Source: Streptomyces albofaciens JCM 4342
GTDB lineage: Bacteria > Actinomycetota > Actinomycetes > Streptomycetales > Streptomycetaceae
Length of the DNA stretch: 64,000 bases
Direction of reading: 5' to 3'
NCBI RefSeq assembly: GCF_008634025.1
Contig: NZ_PDCM01000002.1
Location: 868,001 to 932,000, forward strand
Positions 34,401 through 42,890 of this stretch are shown here, one piece after another. Numbering within the stretch: position 1 is the stretch's first letter; every line of letters begins with the position of its first letter. The notes under the pieces are model-generated. The model was not told the origin of the DNA. It did no database searches and was given only the letters and a program-made list of their open reading frames with translations. The position numbers and the translations under genes are program-made.

Positions 34401-34765
34401 ACCCCCGGCCGGCCCGCCTCGCCGACATGCTGACCCGGATGCGGGCGGCGGGCTACCGCATCCGCGAACTGCCCTACGACGCCTGGGTGGCGGAGCTGGT
34501 GCAGCATGTGGCGCGGCACCCCAGCAGCCCCACGACCCCGTTCGTCTCGCTCTGTGTGGACCGCAGCAACAAGTCCGACATGAGCGTGAAGGAGATGTAC
34601 CTCGACGGTGTCTTCCCACGGCTCGGACGCGCGAACACCGAACGGGGCCTGGCGGACAGCGGACTCGTCTGCCCGCCCACCGACGCCGCCCTTCTCGACC
34701 GCTACCTCACCTTCTTCCGGTCCAGCGGCTTCCTGCCGCCGCCGCTCCCCCACCACGACACCTGA
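31481..34765 (+). CDS. NRPS-like A-T-R carboxylic acid/aminoacyl reductase
   Basis: A 1094-residue single module. The adenylation domain spans ~20-535, with P-loop FTSGSTGRPKPV ~183-194 and A5 NFYGPTENSV ~320. A Thr/Gly/Asn/Arg-rich linker (~540-595) leads to the carrier domain with Ser at ~627 (FFDLGGDSLL). The thioester reductase domain (~715-1090) has the NAD(P) loop VTGATGFVGAF at ~719 and catalytic YAESK at ~880. Such proteins load an acid and release it as an aldehyde or alcohol. There is no condensation domain. The pocket (Asp at the first position, otherwise hydrophobic) suggests a hydrophobic alpha-amino acid, with low confidence. GAGGT precedes the ATG. It is convergent with a lone carrier protein. 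Confidence 0.9.
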   Translation: MPRPAQTSGRPDRTGPWNDTVTPYPRDHCLHELFEERARAAPRAPAVRHGDRTLTYGELSRCSDALARRLLTAGVRPGSTVGVLGGRCPEALVAFLAALKCGAVYVPLDDAYPPARLRAMAEEADVRVAVALPGSTSRVRGLRACIEGDLTAPAPGAGACDPTGPPAPRAAAPEDCAYIMFTSGSTGRPKPVAIPHRGVVRLASSGPWLSPPAPGERVLHAYSCSSDASTIEIWTALLSGACLVVAEREQLLSVDALERLLREEGVAVAFLTAGVLHHVARNRPEALRGLRFVSAGGEALDARLCRRVLAACPGITLVNFYGPTENSVVSSAYVVRDLPADAATVPIGRPFPNSTCHVLRADGTPAGPGEEGDLLVGGDGIALGYLNDPVLTAERFLDDPFGPRPGGRLYRTGDRARWRPDGVLEYRGRHDRQVKLRGFRVELDEIETRLRSHEAVGEAVVELDGEGARARPVAFVTPARPGGAVAVGQVRAYVASWLPAPAVPARIHVLDRFPVTGAGKVDRRALVARTMAPGGRDDSRPDTAVRAGSGRTGTGPYAGGSAGQTDATGNGDANANGQRPASAAGSEAGGGATGDGSGLLGVLADVWEHILRVRPAPADSFFDLGGDSLLIAEATTRTMTALGMDAAHGTSLVRGLLREPTLGAYAAAVDRALRADRAGRRTGSAPAAEADFLREARLGLRPPPVRGPVPRWRDPARVLVTGATGFVGAFLLDRLAHATGAELLCPVRARDAAHARRRVCSNAARYGLDTAPYRQRLTCFPADLAAPRLGLSEERFTRLGGTADLILHAGARVNFLYPYAALRPANVDGTRELVRLAAGRRIPLHFLSTIAVLAGFGTAGVRQVAEDAPLAHADRLTMGYAESKWVAERLLKEAARAGLPVTVHRPYEVTGEQRTGICNTETAISSLFRVIAETGVAPDVPLPLDFVPVDHLAAAVVHLATHEPADGRTYHLTNPRPARLADMLTRMRAAGYRIRELPYDAWVAELVQHVARHPSSPTTPFVSLCVDRSNKSDMSVKEMYLDGVFPRLGRANTERGLADSGLVCPPTDAALLDRYLTFFRSSGFLPPPLPHHDT

Positions 34766-34775
34766 AGGTGTCCTG

Positions 34776-34795
34776 GCCCGGGAGCGGGCCCGGGC
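34776..34795 (+). terminator. Hairpin after the A-T-R gene
   Basis: GCCCGGG and CCCGGGC pair in a 7-bp stem with a 6-nt loop, beginning 10 nt after the stop and lying between the convergent A-T-R and carrier-protein genes. Confidence 0.6.
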
Positions 34796-34872
34796 GGTGC
34801 CGGCGGTCCCGTGTCCTGCCCGGTCGTACGACGGGTGGCGCTGCCCGGCGCGTCCTCCGGCACGGACACGCC

Positions 34873-35142
34873 TCACCGCCCGTCGCCCGCGGGGGCGTGG
34901 TTTTCGGCCAGGCCGGCGACGAACGCGTCGATGTCCGCCAGGGAAACGAAAATGTTGGAGAGCAGTTCGTCGTCCGTGTCGCGCAGCGCGAAGTCGTTCT
35001 CGATGAAGGACATGAGCTGGATGTAGCCGAACGAGTCGATGACGCCCGCCTGGAAGAGGTCGGTGTCGGCCGTCACCTCGCCGCCGAATTGGACGAGGAA
35101 GCGCTCTTCGATGAACTGCTGGATCTTCTGGGTCCGGTTCAT
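34873..35142 (-). CDS. Stand-alone acyl carrier protein
   Basis: An 89-residue phosphopantetheine carrier. The attachment Ser is ~36 in TDLFQAGVIDSFGYIQL. The flanking helices fit the ACP/PCP fold, and the tail is Ala/Gly/Asp-rich. The ATG is preceded by AGGACC. It is convergent with the A-T-R enzyme and would be a free carrier for a ligase such as those at 2545 or 23149, but the partner cannot be determined. The 665 bp upstream is shared with the SARP regulator promoter. Confidence 0.88.
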   Translation of the reverse strand: MNRTQKIQQFIEERFLVQFGGEVTADTDLFQAGVIDSFGYIQLMSFIENDFALRDTDDELLSNIFVSLADIDAFVAGLAENHAPAGDGR

Positions 35143-35586
35143 GTCTCGGTCCTGGTTCCGTGGGGAGAAGGCAGGGCGGTGTCCGGTCGCGCGCTCGGCG
35201 TGGAGGGGTCGACGTACTTTCCGTACGGCCGGTGGCGTGCACGCCGGTCGCCGGGATGTGGGCCGCGAAGCTGAGATTCCGTAAAAATTCCCCGGGTCCG
35301 GCGTGGACGGGAGAGCAACGGGGAGGCGGCGTCCCGGAGCGGCGGGCAGCGGAGCTTCCTCGGCCCGTCGCCGCGCTATCGCGCCACCGGAGGCCTCGGC
35401 CGCGGGTCCGCCGGGGCCACGCCCGGGGCGGCGGCGGGCCTTCCGGTCCGCGCGCCGGGCGCGTTCGAGTGGCCTTCAAAGTGCATGTCGTCCCTGTTCG
35501 CGAGGTGGTTGCCGGTCGGTGCGAGGTACCCGCCCTGGCCCGTCGACGGTCGTCGGCCGGGCCGGCGGCCATCGTGCGTCAGCCCC
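35143..35586. other. Divergent regulatory region between the carrier-protein and SARP genes
   Basis: No supported gene. An AT-rich island near 35270-35300 (GTAAAAATTCC) could hold the promoter for the leftward carrier-protein gene. The right part leads into the heptamer array at 35587-35696. Confidence 0.45.
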
Positions 35587-35696
35587 CTTGCGGCCCCCTT
35601 GCCGGGACGCTGGCGCACGCTTGCCGGCCACCTGGCCGCACCTTGCCGCTTCCTTGTCGTTCCGCTTGCCGAACGCTTGCCGATGGCTGGTTGCCG
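35587..35696 (+). repeat. Array of ~10 CTTGCCG-like heptamers at ~11-bp spacing
   Basis: Copies of CTTGCCG or close variants (CTTGCGG, CTTGTCG, CTGGCGC, CTGGCCG, CTGGTTG) start at 35587, 35598, 35610, 35620, 35632, 35642, 35653, 35665, 35676 and 35687, i.e. every 10-12 bp, one helical turn. SARP activators bind direct repeats of a heptamer with this phasing, usually as two or three copies. The array ends ~112 bp before the SARP start. It is a strong candidate multi-copy activator-binding platform. Confidence 0.75.
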
Positions 35697-35807
35697 ATCT
35701 TTGAACGACTCGCCACATATGCCATGATCACTTTCCGGATGGACCCCGTTACGGCCCGGCACGTCCCCCCTGGCCCAACCGCCGGCGTGAGAACGATTGG
35801 GACCCGC

Positions 35808-38800
35808 ATGCCCACACCCCACACCCCGCCCCCCGCCTCCGCTCCGCGGCACGCGGCCCTCCCCGGGCCCGTACTGCGCGTCCTCGGCCCGATGTCGGCA
35901 CGGCTCGACGGAGCGGACCTGCCCCTCGGCCCGCCCAGGCGGCGGGCGCTGCTCGCCCTGCTGCTCATCCGACTTGGCAGAGTCGTCCCCACCGAGCTGC
36001 TCATCGAGGAGCTGTGGCACGAAGACCCTCCGCGGCACCCCGTCGCCACCCTGCAGAGCCACCTGTCCCACCTGCGCCGGGTGCTCGCCCCGGCAGCGGG
36101 CCAGGGCGCCTCGTCCGTCCTGCGCTACCAGGCGCCCGGTTACGTGCTCCAGCTCGCCCCGGAGCAGATCGACGCCCACCGCTTCGAGCGCATGGTCGCC
36201 GACGGGCGGCACTTACTGGACCGGCGTGACCCCCGCGGCGCCCGCGACCGGCTCACCGAGGCGCTGGAGCTGTGGCAGGGCTCGCCGTACACGGAGTTCG
36301 GCGCCCAGCCGCCGCTCTCCGACGAGACCGCCCGCCTGGAACAGGTCCGGCTCACCGCCCTGGAAGCCAGCGCGGAGGCGCGGCTCACGCTCGGCGCCCC
36401 CGAGGAGGTGGCGGCCGAACTGGGCCCGGAGGTACGCCACCACCCGACCCGCGAACGCCTCGTCGGCCACTTGATGACGGCACTGTCCCGCCTCGGACGG
36501 CAGGCCGAGGCGCTGGAGGTCTACGAGCGGACGCGCTCGCACCTGGTGGAGGAGTTCGGCGTGGACACCGCCGCCGAGCTCCAGCGGGTGCACACCGCCA
36601 TCCTCCGCCAGGAGCTGGACGACGGCGGCCCGGCGCGCGGCGCCGCCCCCGCCGCTCCCCCGGCCGCGGACCCGCCACCGGCCGGGCACACCCGGGCCGA
36701 TCCGCCCACGCCTACCGAGGCAGCCGCGGCGGCACCGGCCCGGGCCACGGGCGTACGGAGTCCGGCCCACGACCCGGACACGGGGGCCGCGGCCCGGGGC
36801 ACGGCGGTGACGGAGCCGGCCCGGGGCGCCCGGGCGGACTCGCGGCCGGTGCGCGGGGCCGGCCGGGACGCACCCTCCGGAACGGTGCCCGCCCCGGACG
36901 ACGGCCCGGCCGCCGAGGACACCACGGCGCCCTGGCCGTTCATCGGACGCGACCAGGAACTGCACCGCCTGGTCACCGCCGCGGCCGGCGCCGTCACCGG
37001 TGAAGGCCACGTGGCCTGCGTACTGGGCCCCGCCGGGGTCGGCAAGACCCGACTGCTGATGGAGCTGGCCCCCGCGCTGGAGGACGGCGGCGACACGCTC
37101 GAAGTGGTCTGGAGCCACTGCTTCCCGGGCGAGGGCGTGCCGCCGTACTGGCTGTGGACACAGGTGCTGCGGCGCGTGAGCTCCACCCGGCCGGACGCGT
37201 TCCGCAGCGCCACCGCGCCCTTCGGGGCGCTGCTCGCCCCGCTGATGCCGGAGCGGTCGGCGGGCCCCGGCGGGCAGGACCACGAGGACGACTGGGCGCA
37301 GGCGCGGTTCCTCACGCACGACGCGGTCTGCGAGGTGCTGCTCACGCTCGCCGCCGAACGCCCGCTGGTGCTGCTCCTGGAGGACCTGCACTGGGCCGAC
37401 GCCGCCTCCCTCGACCTGCTGCGGCTGCTCGGCACCCGCCGCCAGGGGCAGCGGATCAGCATCGTGCTGACCGCCCGGGACTTCGAGGGCGACTCCGACG
37501 CCACGTTCCGCCGGACCCTGGCCGAGGTGCTGCGCAGCCCCCGCACCGAATCGCTGCGCCTCGGCGGCCTGGACCGCAGCGCCGTCGCCGCCCTCGTGGA
37601 GGCCCGGGCCGGGCGCGGGGTGGGCGCCGACGTGATCGACGTGCTGCACGAGCGCAGCAAGGGCAACCCGTACTTCGTCATGCAGCTCCTCTCTCTCCTC
37701 GGCGACGTGCGGCGGCTGCACGACGCGGGCGCCACCGACGTCCTGCTGGCGCAGATACCGACCGGGGTACGCGAGGCGCTGCGCCAGCGCTTCGCCGGGC
37801 TGCCGGAGCCCGCCCTGCGGGTGCTGCGGCTGTGCGCGGTCATCGGCACCGAGGTCGACACGGACCTGCTGCACCGCACCGCCACCGAGGACGAGCCGGT
37901 CGCCCCGGCCCTGGAAACGGCCATCCGGGCGGGTCTGCTGGGCGAGGACCCGCACCACCCCGGGCGGCTGCACTTCGTGCACGCCCTGGTCCGCGAGACG
38001 CTCGTCGACGTCCTCCCGCGCAACGAACGCCAGCAGCTGCACGCCCGGGTGGCCGGTGCGCTGTGCGAGCGCGGCGGACAGCTGGGCGACGACGAGTACG
38101 AGCGGCTGGCACACCACACGTGGCACGCGCAGGACGCGCTGCCCGCCCGGCGGGCCCTCCCCCGGCTGCTGCGCGCCGCCGAGCAGGCCGAACAGCAGTT
38201 GGCGTACGAGAAGGTCGAGACGTGGCTGCGCCGGGCCGTCCACCTGGCCGGGCTGCTGCCGCGCGACGACGTGTCGGCCCGCGCCCTGGAGCAGCGGCTG
38301 TACGTCCAGCTGGGCCAGCTGCTGGCCACCGTGCGCGGCTACGGGGACGCGGAGGCGGAGGCGGCGCTGAGCCGGGGCCGTGCCCTCGGGGCGGTCACCC
38401 ACACGCCCGAGGACCCGTCGGTGCTGTGGGCGCTGTGCGCGGCGTACCTGGTCACCGGCCGTTATGACGAGTCCGGGCAGTTCTCCCGGCTGCTGCGGGA
38501 CATCGGGTCCCAGACCCGGCATCCGGTGGCCCAGCTCGGCGCCGCGTACGGCAAGGGCGTCGCGCTGCACGTACGCGGCAGGCTGCCGGAGGCGCTCGCG
38601 GAACTGGAGCGCGGCGTCGGGCTGGCGGACCGTTTCGCCCGGGAGGGCCGCAACCTGGCCCGCACCTTCCAGCACGACCCGCGCGTCTCCTGCCGCTCCT
38701 ACGACGCGTTCACCCACTGGATCCTCGGCGACCGCGCCACCGCCCTCGGGCGCCGCCGCCAGTTGCAGGCTTTGACCGCGTACGAGAGCAGGCCCTCCGA

Positions 38801-39242
38801 CCGGTGCTTCGCCCTGTACGTGGACGCGGTCCTGGCGGCCTGGGAAGGCGACCCCGACACGGCGCGGGCCTCCGGCGCCGAGGGCGCGCGGGTGGCGGAG
38901 GAACACGGGCTCCTGTACTGGAAGGCGATGCTGCGCCTGACCGAGGGCTGGTCCCTGACCCATCTGGGCCACGACGCCACGGGTCTCGACCTGATGCAGA
39001 CCTCGATCGCCGAACTCCGCCCCTCCCGCTCCCACTTGCGCCTGCCCCTGCACCTCGGCCTGCTCGCCCAGGCCCAGCACCACGCCGGCCGCCGCGACGA
39101 CGCCACGGCCACCCTGCGCACCATGCTCGCCGTCATCCAGCACCGCCGCGAACACGTCTACCTCCACCCCGCCCTGCCCGCCACCGTCCTGCTGCACGAT
39201 CTCCTGGGCCGGCAGATCACCGATACCGCGCTGTCCGGCTGA
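35808..39242 (+). CDS. Large SARP (OmpR-wHTH/BTAD) regulator with AAA ATPase and TPR regions
   Basis: 1144 residues. A winged helix (~22-105: LGPPRRRALLALLLIRLGRVVPTELL; LQSHLSHLRRVL) and BTAD (~110-255) are followed by a Pro/Ala-rich linker (~260-380). Next come an ATPase with Walker A LGPAGVGKTRLL (~404) and Walker B VLLLEDLHWADAAS (~521), then a long TPR-like helical C-terminus. SARPs activate antibiotic clusters; this one probably controls the A-T-R/carrier genes or the downstream diaminopropionate cluster. ATG 35808 is assumed; GTG 35787 and upstream ATGs are possible. A TTA codon at 36213-36215 makes it a candidate bldA target. Confidence 0.9.
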   Translation: MPTPHTPPPASAPRHAALPGPVLRVLGPMSARLDGADLPLGPPRRRALLALLLIRLGRVVPTELLIEELWHEDPPRHPVATLQSHLSHLRRVLAPAAGQGASSVLRYQAPGYVLQLAPEQIDAHRFERMVADGRHLLDRRDPRGARDRLTEALELWQGSPYTEFGAQPPLSDETARLEQVRLTALEASAEARLTLGAPEEVAAELGPEVRHHPTRERLVGHLMTALSRLGRQAEALEVYERTRSHLVEEFGVDTAAELQRVHTAILRQELDDGGPARGAAPAAPPAADPPPAGHTRADPPTPTEAAAAAPARATGVRSPAHDPDTGAAARGTAVTEPARGARADSRPVRGAGRDAPSGTVPAPDDGPAAEDTTAPWPFIGRDQELHRLVTAAAGAVTGEGHVACVLGPAGVGKTRLLMELAPALEDGGDTLEVVWSHCFPGEGVPPYWLWTQVLRRVSSTRPDAFRSATAPFGALLAPLMPERSAGPGGQDHEDDWAQARFLTHDAVCEVLLTLAAERPLVLLLEDLHWADAASLDLLRLLGTRRQGQRISIVLTARDFEGDSDATFRRTLAEVLRSPRTESLRLGGLDRSAVAALVEARAGRGVGADVIDVLHERSKGNPYFVMQLLSLLGDVRRLHDAGATDVLLAQIPTGVREALRQRFAGLPEPALRVLRLCAVIGTEVDTDLLHRTATEDEPVAPALETAIRAGLLGEDPHHPGRLHFVHALVRETLVDVLPRNERQQLHARVAGALCERGGQLGDDEYERLAHHTWHAQDALPARRALPRLLRAAEQAEQQLAYEKVETWLRRAVHLAGLLPRDDVSARALEQRLYVQLGQLLATVRGYGDAEAEAALSRGRALGAVTHTPEDPSVLWALCAAYLVTGRYDESGQFSRLLRDIGSQTRHPVAQLGAAYGKGVALHVRGRLPEALAELERGVGLADRFAREGRNLARTFQHDPRVSCRSYDAFTHWILGDRATALGRRRQLQALTAYESRPSDRCFALYVDAVLAAWEGDPDTARASGAEGARVAEEHGLLYWKAMLRLTEGWSLTHLGHDATGLDLMQTSIAELRPSRSHLRLPLHLGLLAQAQHHAGRRDDATATLRTMLAVIQHRREHVYLHPALPATVLLHDLLGRQITDTALSG

Positions 39243-39379
39243 CCGCCCGTCGCCGCCCGTCCGGAAGTCGTCCATCGACTTGCCGGATTCGTTGTGGTGG
39301 TGCACCGGTGCCGCTTGCATATGCCTGTCCGTGTCAGTGACGGCTGCCAGGCATGTGGCAGAAGGCGGGAGGGGTCACC

Positions 39380-42232
39380 TTGCGTGAACGAAGAACGCGG
39401 GACGGGAGAGCGAGCGGCGAAAGACCCGGCGGGCCGGGCGGGTTACGGGGGACGCGGGCGACGCCCGTGGTGCGGGGAAGTCTGACGGGTGCGGCGGCGC
39501 TGGTGGGCGTCGCCGCACTGCTGGTTCCGGCGGTGCCGGCCGGCGCGGCGCCCGCCGGCCCGCCGCCCGGGCCCGGCCAAGTGGTGCCGGGGCAGCGCAC
39601 CGCCACCCCCGCCCTGGTGGCGGGCATCCGGGAACCGGCCGAGGCCGCCGGCAGCCCGGCGGACGCGGCGCGCGGCCACCTCGCGGCGAAGGAGGGCCGC
39701 TACCACATCGCCGAACCGGCGCGCGACCTGCGGCCCGTACGGACGGTGGACTCGGGCGCCCACGAGGTCGTCCGGCTCCAGCAGAAGCACCGGGGCGTGG
39801 ACGTCCTGGGCGGGCAGTACGTGGTGCGGATGGAGCACAAGGGCGGCGAACGGGTCGTCACCGGCACCTCCGGCAAGTACTTCACCGGGCTGACGGCCGA
39901 CGTGGAACCCGAGGTGGACGAGGCGCTCGCGATCGAGCGGGCGGTCGACGCGACCACCGAGCGGCTCCTGAACAAGCGCCTGCCCCGCACGGACGCGCCG
40001 ACGCTGACCGGCACCGCGCGCGGCCTGGTCGTGATCCCGCGGGGCACGGGCGTGCTCACCCGGCACGTGACCGTCCGGGGCACGCATCCGGTCACCGGCG
40101 AGCCGGTGCTGTACGAGGTCTACGTGGACGCGCGAGCCGGGTATCCGGTGCTCCAGTACAGCGGGATCAAGACGTTCCGGGCCCCGGCGGGCGGTACGGC
40201 GCCCGGCGCGCGCAAGACCGGCCGGGCGGGCGCCGCCCGTACGGCGGCCGGGGAGAAGGGCATCCAGGGCTCCGGAGTCAAGTACGACGGCAAGACCGTC
40301 GAACTCCCCGTGGTGTACGAGGAGTCGCGCAAGGCGTACGTACTGCGCGACGACACCCGGATGGCGGACTCCAGCAAGAACACGCTGTCCACGTGGGACG
40401 CGCGCGGCAAGGACGTCAGCGAGGTCACCCCCTCCTGGCCGTACGACGTCCAGGAGTTCGGCTCGCCCACCCCGGCCTTCGGCCCGGAGGCCACCGAGGC
40501 GGGCGCGGTCGACGCGCACTGGGCGGCCGGCAAGGTCTACGACTACTACCGCCAACAGCACGGCCGCGACAGTCTGGACGGCCGGGGCATGGCCGTGAAC
40601 TCACTGGTGGGCGTGACGCAGTTCGGGCAGCCGTACGTCAACGCCTTCTGGGACGGCTCCAAGATGGTCTACGGCGGCGGCGACGCGGAATACCGCGCGC
40701 TCTCCGCCGGCCTGGACGTGGTCGGGCACGAGATGACCCACGGCGTCGTGGAACACTCCGCCAACCTCGTCTACGCGGGCCAGTCCGGCGCCCTCAACGA
40801 GGGCATCGCCGACTACTTCGGCAACGCCGTCGAGACCGACACCTACGGCATCCCCATGGACAGCCCCGACTCCGGGCTGCTGGGCGAGACGCTGTGCCGG
40901 ACCAAGCCCGCGCGCGAGTGCGCGGTCCGCGACCTCAACGACGGGCGGACCACCACCAAGTCCTTCCTGGGCGTGTCGTTCTCCGAGGACAACGGCGGCG
41001 TCCACCTGAACTCCACGATCTTCGCCGGCGCCCTGTGGGACCTGCGCGAGGACCTCGGCAAGACGCTCGCCGACAAAATCGTCTACAAGGCGCTGACCGA
41101 ATACCTCACCCCCCTGGACGGCTTCACCGAAGGCCGCGCCGCCGTCCTCGCCGCCGCTCGCGACCTGCACGCCACCGACACCCAACTGCGCGCCGCCGAG
41201 CGGGCGTTCAACGCCCACGGCATCGTCCCCGGCTGGGAACTGGCACTGGGCGTCGACTCCGACCCGCTCCTGGGCCGGGTCAACACGGACGGCTCGACCA
41301 CCGGCGCGGGCGGCGGCTGGTGGGCCGCGGCCAAGTCCAACGACGACGGCACCGAGCCGTACTCGATCTGGGCCGGCCGGGCGGACGGCACCGGCGCGCT
41401 CAAGCTGATGAGCCCCAACGACGGCCGCTACCACGTGCACCCGGCGACCGACGGCAAGACGGTGGTCTGGCAGGCGTACAACCGCCGGAGCACGGACATC
41501 CTCGCGCGGCCGCTCGCGGGCGGGCCGGTCAAGAAGCTGTGGTCGAGCCGGCGCGGCGCCACGGACGTACGGGTCGAGGGCGACGTGGTGGTCTTCGAGG
41601 CCCGGTCCCGGCCGAGCACGCGGAAGGTGCGGTACGTGCGGCTGAGCGACCCGACGGTGGTGAACGTCACCGACGAGAGCGGCGTGCGGACCGGCAACCC
41701 GTCCATCAGCCATGGCCGGATCGCCTACAGCACCGCCCGCGGCTTCGGCTCCCCCACGTACGGCGTCGAGACGCTCGACCTCAAGACGGGGCAACGCACG
41801 CAGATGGGCCAGCTCGGGACACCGGCGGGCGCCGGGGCGACCGCGATCACCGGGCAGCACGTCTTCTGGCTGGTGCCCGCGGGCGGCGAATCCGACCGCG
41901 CGGCGCTGCGCCGCGCCAACCTGGACGGCACGGGGGTGACCGACCTCAGCCCCGCCGAGGGGCCGGACGCGCTCAACGGCTACGACATCGTGGCCACGGA
42001 CGAGGCGGTGACCGTCGCCACCTGGTCGCCGACCGTCGTGTACACCAACGAGTCGCTGTTCAAGCTCTGGCAGTTCTCGGCCGACGGCAAACAGCGCAGC
42101 CGGGTCTCCTGCAACCGCGGCCAGCAGGGCTGGCCCGCGATGCCCGGCGGCCGGCAGGTCGTGTGGGTGGACGGCACGACCGGCTACACCGACCTGGTCA
42201 CCCGGACGCGGCCCGCGGGGCGCTGCGGCTGA
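39380..42232 (+). CDS. Secreted M4 (thermolysin-family) metallopeptidase with C-terminal propeller-like region
   Basis: 950 residues from a TTG preceded by GGGAGGGG. A signal segment (~35-62) is followed by an FTP/PepSY-type propeptide (~75-300) and the catalytic domain with zinc motif HEMTH (~451-455), third ligand Glu in NEGIADYFGN (~474), and the catalytic His in GGVHLNS (~541). The final ~330 residues (from LGRVNTDGSTTG) contain blade-like repeats (YSIWAGRADGTGALKLMSPNDG, VWQAYNRRSTDILARPL) resembling TolB-type propellers, longer than typical thermolysins. It probably acts in extracellular proteolysis or morphogenesis. Monocistronic, with a terminator following. Confidence 0.92.
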   Translation: MRERRTRDGRASGERPGGPGGLRGTRATPVVRGSLTGAAALVGVAALLVPAVPAGAAPAGPPPGPGQVVPGQRTATPALVAGIREPAEAAGSPADAARGHLAAKEGRYHIAEPARDLRPVRTVDSGAHEVVRLQQKHRGVDVLGGQYVVRMEHKGGERVVTGTSGKYFTGLTADVEPEVDEALAIERAVDATTERLLNKRLPRTDAPTLTGTARGLVVIPRGTGVLTRHVTVRGTHPVTGEPVLYEVYVDARAGYPVLQYSGIKTFRAPAGGTAPGARKTGRAGAARTAAGEKGIQGSGVKYDGKTVELPVVYEESRKAYVLRDDTRMADSSKNTLSTWDARGKDVSEVTPSWPYDVQEFGSPTPAFGPEATEAGAVDAHWAAGKVYDYYRQQHGRDSLDGRGMAVNSLVGVTQFGQPYVNAFWDGSKMVYGGGDAEYRALSAGLDVVGHEMTHGVVEHSANLVYAGQSGALNEGIADYFGNAVETDTYGIPMDSPDSGLLGETLCRTKPARECAVRDLNDGRTTTKSFLGVSFSEDNGGVHLNSTIFAGALWDLREDLGKTLADKIVYKALTEYLTPLDGFTEGRAAVLAAARDLHATDTQLRAAERAFNAHGIVPGWELALGVDSDPLLGRVNTDGSTTGAGGGWWAAAKSNDDGTEPYSIWAGRADGTGALKLMSPNDGRYHVHPATDGKTVVWQAYNRRSTDILARPLAGGPVKKLWSSRRGATDVRVEGDVVVFEARSRPSTRKVRYVRLSDPTVVNVTDESGVRTGNPSISHGRIAYSTARGFGSPTYGVETLDLKTGQRTQMGQLGTPAGAGATAITGQHVFWLVPAGGESDRAALRRANLDGTGVTDLSPAEGPDALNGYDIVATDEAVTVATWSPTVVYTNESLFKLWQFSADGKQRSRVSCNRGQQGWPAMPGGRQVVWVDGTTGYTDLVTRTRPAGRCG

Positions 42233-42247
42233 GCCGGGACGGACGAC

Positions 42248-42278
42248 GGGCCGGTTCCGCAAGCGGCGGAACCGGCCC
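42248..42278 (+). terminator. Terminator of the M4 protease gene
   Basis: A perfect 13-bp stem (GGGCCGGTTCCGC / GCGGAACCGGCCC) with a 5-nt loop, 16 nt after the stop codon. Confidence 0.85.
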
Positions 42279-42477
42279 GGTTCCGGCCCGGACCAGGCGA
42301 ATTAATACGCTGATTCGATACACCCTAAATAGAGTGAACACCTTCCGATACCCACGACAGACAGCACCGAGATCGGGTTGATTGGTCACAGCGGCCCACC
42401 AGCCGGGACAGCGGGCACCCCATGGCCCCTGTCAGGCCGCCTGTCCAGATTTCTCACATTCCGAGGAGCAACAATCC
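42279..42477 (+). promoter_or_regulatory. AT-rich upstream region of the chaplin gene
   Basis: The stretch 42298-42345 is the most AT-rich of the window (AATTAATACGCTGATTCGAT and beyond) and must hold the chaplin promoter. GAGGAG at about 42463 is the ribosome site. Developmental sigma-factor recognition is likely but not resolvable by eye. Confidence 0.45.
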
Positions 42478-42717
42478 ATGTCGCGTGTCAAGAAGACTGC
42501 CGCTGCCGCCGTGGGAACCTGCGCCATCCTCCTGGGCGGAGCGGGCCTCGCGGCTGCCGACTCCGGCGCCCAGGGCGCGGCGCTCAACTCACCGGGCGTG
42601 GTGTCCGGCAACACCGTGCAGGTCCCGGTGCACGTGCCGGTCAACGTCTGCGGTAACAGCATCAACATCGTCGGCCTGCTCAACCCGGCGTTCGGCAACA
42701 CCTGCGTCAACGACTGA
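42478..42717 (+). CDS. Short chaplin (surface-active aerial hyphae protein)
   Basis: A 79-residue secreted protein. The signal peptide is ~1-27 (TAAAAVGTCAILLGGAGLAAA). A single chaplin domain follows with the diagnostic SPGVVSGNTVQVPVHVPVNV, CGNSINIVGLLNPAFGN and two Cys (CGNS, NTC). Short chaplins (ChpD-H type) assemble into amyloid-like fibrils on the surface of Streptomyces aerial hyphae and spores. Monocistronic, with its own terminator. Confidence 0.95.
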   Translation: MSRVKKTAAAAVGTCAILLGGAGLAAADSGAQGAALNSPGVVSGNTVQVPVHVPVNVCGNSINIVGLLNPAFGNTCVND

Positions 42718-42762
42718 CGCCGAATCCCTGACGCGCCCGCGACGGCGCGACGCTTGAACCCC

Positions 42763-42795
42763 GGTGCGGGGCAGCCGTTTCGGCTGCCCCGCACC
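42763..42795 (+). terminator. Terminator of the chaplin gene
   Basis: A perfect 15-bp stem (GGTGCGGGGCAGCCG / CGGCTGCCCCGCACC) with a TTT loop, 45 nt after the chaplin stop. Confidence 0.9.
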
Positions 42796-42890
42796 TTTCG
42801 CCGCGTCGGCGCCCCTGGGCCACGTCCCCGAAGGGGGCGGCAGATCAGTACGGTGGAAACGGCCGCCCGCGCGGGCCGGGCCCGTGCGTC

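Noticed and set aside
35587..35696. Coding interpretation of the heptamer array as an N-terminal extension of the SARP protein
   Set aside because: The frame is open but gives Cys/Arg/Pro-rich sequence without family similarity, while SARP homology begins only after 35808.
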